Source: Ignavibacteria bacterium UBA4661
Lineage (GTDB): Bacteria > Bacteroidota > Ignavibacteria > Kapaibacteriales > UBA4661
Assembly: GCA_002405405.1 (NCBI GenBank)
Contig: DHLT01000299.1
Coordinates: forward strand, 1-7,996
Length of the DNA stretch: 7,996 bases
Direction: 5' to 3'
A program made the position numbers and the translations under genes. How positions within the stretch are numbered: position 1 is the first letter of the stretch; each line of letters opens with the position of its first letter. The notes below the pieces were generated by a model. That model was not told where the DNA came from, searched no databases, and worked only from the letters and a program-made list of their open reading frames with translations. Of this stretch, positions 6,812 through 7,996 are shown one piece after another.

Positions 6812-7654
6812 ATGGAATACTTTGTTCACATTCTACTCGGTATCGTACAAGGACTCACAGAGTTTTTACCTGTGAGTAGTTCTGCGCATCTCACTATTGT
6901 TGCAACATTACTTGGCTATGTACATACTGTTCCACCGGAAATGTGGACAGCATATATTGCTGTCATGCAACTCGGCACACTTGTAGCAGTACTGCTCTAC
7001 TTCCGTAACGACATTTTTGACATTACTCGTGCTTTTTTACAAGAAAATCTAAGGCGAGTGTCATTTGCCGAGCAGTCGGCTCATGCACGTATGGGTTGGT
7101 ATGTTATTATAGGTTCTGTACCTATCGGGACATTAGGACTTGCTCTTAAAAAAATTATCGAAGGTACAATTACCAAAGACTTGATGATTATCGCAGTTTC
7201 CATGATTGGATTTTCGTTCGTCATGATCCTTGCTGAGCGTGTTGCTCATCACCATCGCTCCATTGACAATCTTACATGGAAAGATGCAGTGCTGGTCGGT
7301 ATGGCTCAAACACTAGCACTCATGCCCGGCTTTTCTCGCTCAGGAACAACAATTTCAGCGGGTCTGTTTCTAGGTTTGAATCGTGATGTTGCAGGACGAT
7401 TTTCTTTTTTGCTGAGTATTCCTGCAGTGACAGCAAGTGGCTTATTGGAACTTCGTCACGGATTCTCAGGTATGACATCGATCCCATCGCTCAACCTAGA
7501 GGGTGTTCTGATTTCCACGATCACTGCGGGTGTGAGTGGTTATCTCACAATTGCGTTTCTCCTGCGCTTTCTTCGCACGCATAGCATCATGATTTTTGCT
7601 GTATACCGTATACTTTTGGGAAGTGGAATTATAGCATGGCTCTTACTTCGGTAA
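6812..7654 (+). CDS. uppP: Undecaprenyl-diphosphatase (BacA/UppP family)
   Basis: A 280-residue integral membrane enzyme that dephosphorylates undecaprenyl diphosphate to the monophosphate lipid carrier, needed for peptidoglycan and other envelope polymers; overproduction gives bacitracin resistance. GIVQGLTEFLPVSSSAHL at 10-27 holds the (E/Q)xxxE motif as Q13 and E17, plus H26 equivalent to the E. coli active-site histidine. MPGFSRSGTTISAG at 171-184 is the second signature with R176. Roughly eight hydrophobic segments are spread along the protein, and the length is normal. The ATG at 6812 is chosen because MEYFVHILLGIVQG matches the family N-terminus; an in-frame TTG at 6800 would only add four residues. 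No Shine-Dalgarno is visible. The stop codon overlaps the ATG of the next gene (TAATG), suggesting translational coupling. Confidence 0.96.
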   Translation: MEYFVHILLGIVQGLTEFLPVSSSAHLTIVATLLGYVHTVPPEMWTAYIAVMQLGTLVAVLLYFRNDIFDITRAFLQENLRRVSFAEQSAHARMGWYVIIGSVPIGTLGLALKKIIEGTITKDLMIIAVSMIGFSFVMILAERVAHHHRSIDNLTWKDAVLVGMAQTLALMPGFSRSGTTISAGLFLGLNRDVAGRFSFLLSIPAVTASGLLELRHGFSGMTSIPSLNLEGVLISTITAGVSGYLTIAFLLRFLRTHSIMIFAVYRILLGSGIIAWLLLR

Positions 7655-7996
7655 TGGTACCGCCCATTGCACATTGTCGCTCAGCATTGTACGTCTTTCT
7701 GACGAATGTGCTTTTTAGTAGTGCGTGTATGATAACATTCGTTCTTGATACACAAGCACAAGATATTCGAAATGAACAGCCGCGATCGGTTGTTGTTACA
7801 CATCATGCAGTAATGAACACGAGTAAGGGTACAATTAAGTTTGCCCTTTATGGAAAAGACGCTCCCCACACTGTAGATAATTTTATCAAGCTCGCTCAAA
7901 AGGGGTTTTATCGCAATATCAAGTTCCATCGTATTGCTAAAGACTTTGTGATACAAGCAGGCGATCCTTTGACTAAAGATTCTAAAAGAGTTCAAG
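7654..7996 (+). CDS. Exported cyclophilin-type peptidyl-prolyl cis-trans isomerase, 3'-truncated by window edge
   Basis: The first 114 codons are present and the frame runs off the right edge. Residues 11-31 are strongly hydrophobic after a short start with H7 and R9, with a likely cleavage after TQA at 33-35, so the product should be periplasmic. A Cys at 25 (FSSAC) is not a good lipobox. From about residue 52 it is cyclophilin: MNTSKGTIKFALYGKDAPHT, then NFIKLAQKGFYRN, then FHRIAKDFVIQAGDP at 91-105. R93, F98 and Q101 match the catalytic Arg and substrate-pocket Phe and Gln of cyclophilin A. The role would be proline isomerisation during folding of exported proteins. The ATG at 7654 overlaps the uppP stop; an in-frame ATG at 7636 inside uppP is the alternative and would add six residues. 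Confidence 0.9.
   Translation, partial: MVPPIAHCRSALYVFLTNVLFSSACMITFVLDTQAQDIRNEQPRSVVVTHHAVMNTSKGTIKFALYGKDAPHTVDNFIKLAQKGFYRNIKFHRIAKDFVIQAGDPLTKDSKRVQ

Noticed and set aside
7681..7995. Minus-strand open frame across the right edge
   Set aside because: It is antisense to a clear cyclophilin with a signal peptide and catalytic motifs, and its own translation has no recognisable features.

Overview
This is an ordinary chromosomal stretch of a bacterium, moderately AT-rich by eye, with tightly packed housekeeping and accessory genes on both strands. I see no tRNA, rRNA, insertion sequence, CRISPR array, phage gene or defence cassette. The host is probably Gram-negative: a cyclophilin-type isomerase carries an export signal, and undecaprenyl-phosphate recycling is encoded. 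Several genes lack a clear Shine-Dalgarno sequence (FAH-family gene, hydrolase, DUF58 gene, LamG-like gene, uppP), while others have a good one (amtB, exonuclease, OsmC gene). Together with the LamG-like surface protein this loosely suggests the Bacteroidota/Chlorobi (FCB) group, but that is a weak inference.

Layout. At the left edge, a 5'-partial fumarylacetoacetate hydrolase-family enzyme (1-546, minus) runs off the window. An intrinsic terminator (680-716, minus) separates it from a complete ammonium transporter gene amtB (753-2132, minus). An AT-rich divergent intergenic region (2133-2435) with a perfect 7-bp inverted repeat follows. Next comes an exported alpha/beta-hydrolase-fold protein (2436-3527, plus) whose nucleophile-elbow serine is replaced by glycine. 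It converges on a minus-strand pair: a PolB-related 3'-5' exonuclease (4561-5313), then a DUF58/vWA protein (3594-4508).

A second divergent region (5314-5507) leads into a plus-strand run. This holds a membrane-anchored LamG/concanavalin-like protein split by an in-frame TAA (5508-6323), an OsmC-family protein (6365-6787), undecaprenyl-diphosphatase uppP (6812-7654) and a secreted cyclophilin-type peptidyl-prolyl isomerase (7654 onward). The last overlaps the uppP stop codon and runs off the right edge.

The genes do not add up to one pathway. The likely transcription units are exonuclease then DUF58 (52-bp gap), and LamG-like, OsmC, uppP, isomerase (gaps of 41 and 24 bp, then a 1-bp overlap). 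The last unit has an envelope flavour: surface protein, lipid-carrier recycling, periplasmic folding. I found no convincing undescribed multi-gene system. The observations most worth a second look are the nonsense codon in the LamG-like gene and the missing nucleophile in the hydrolase.
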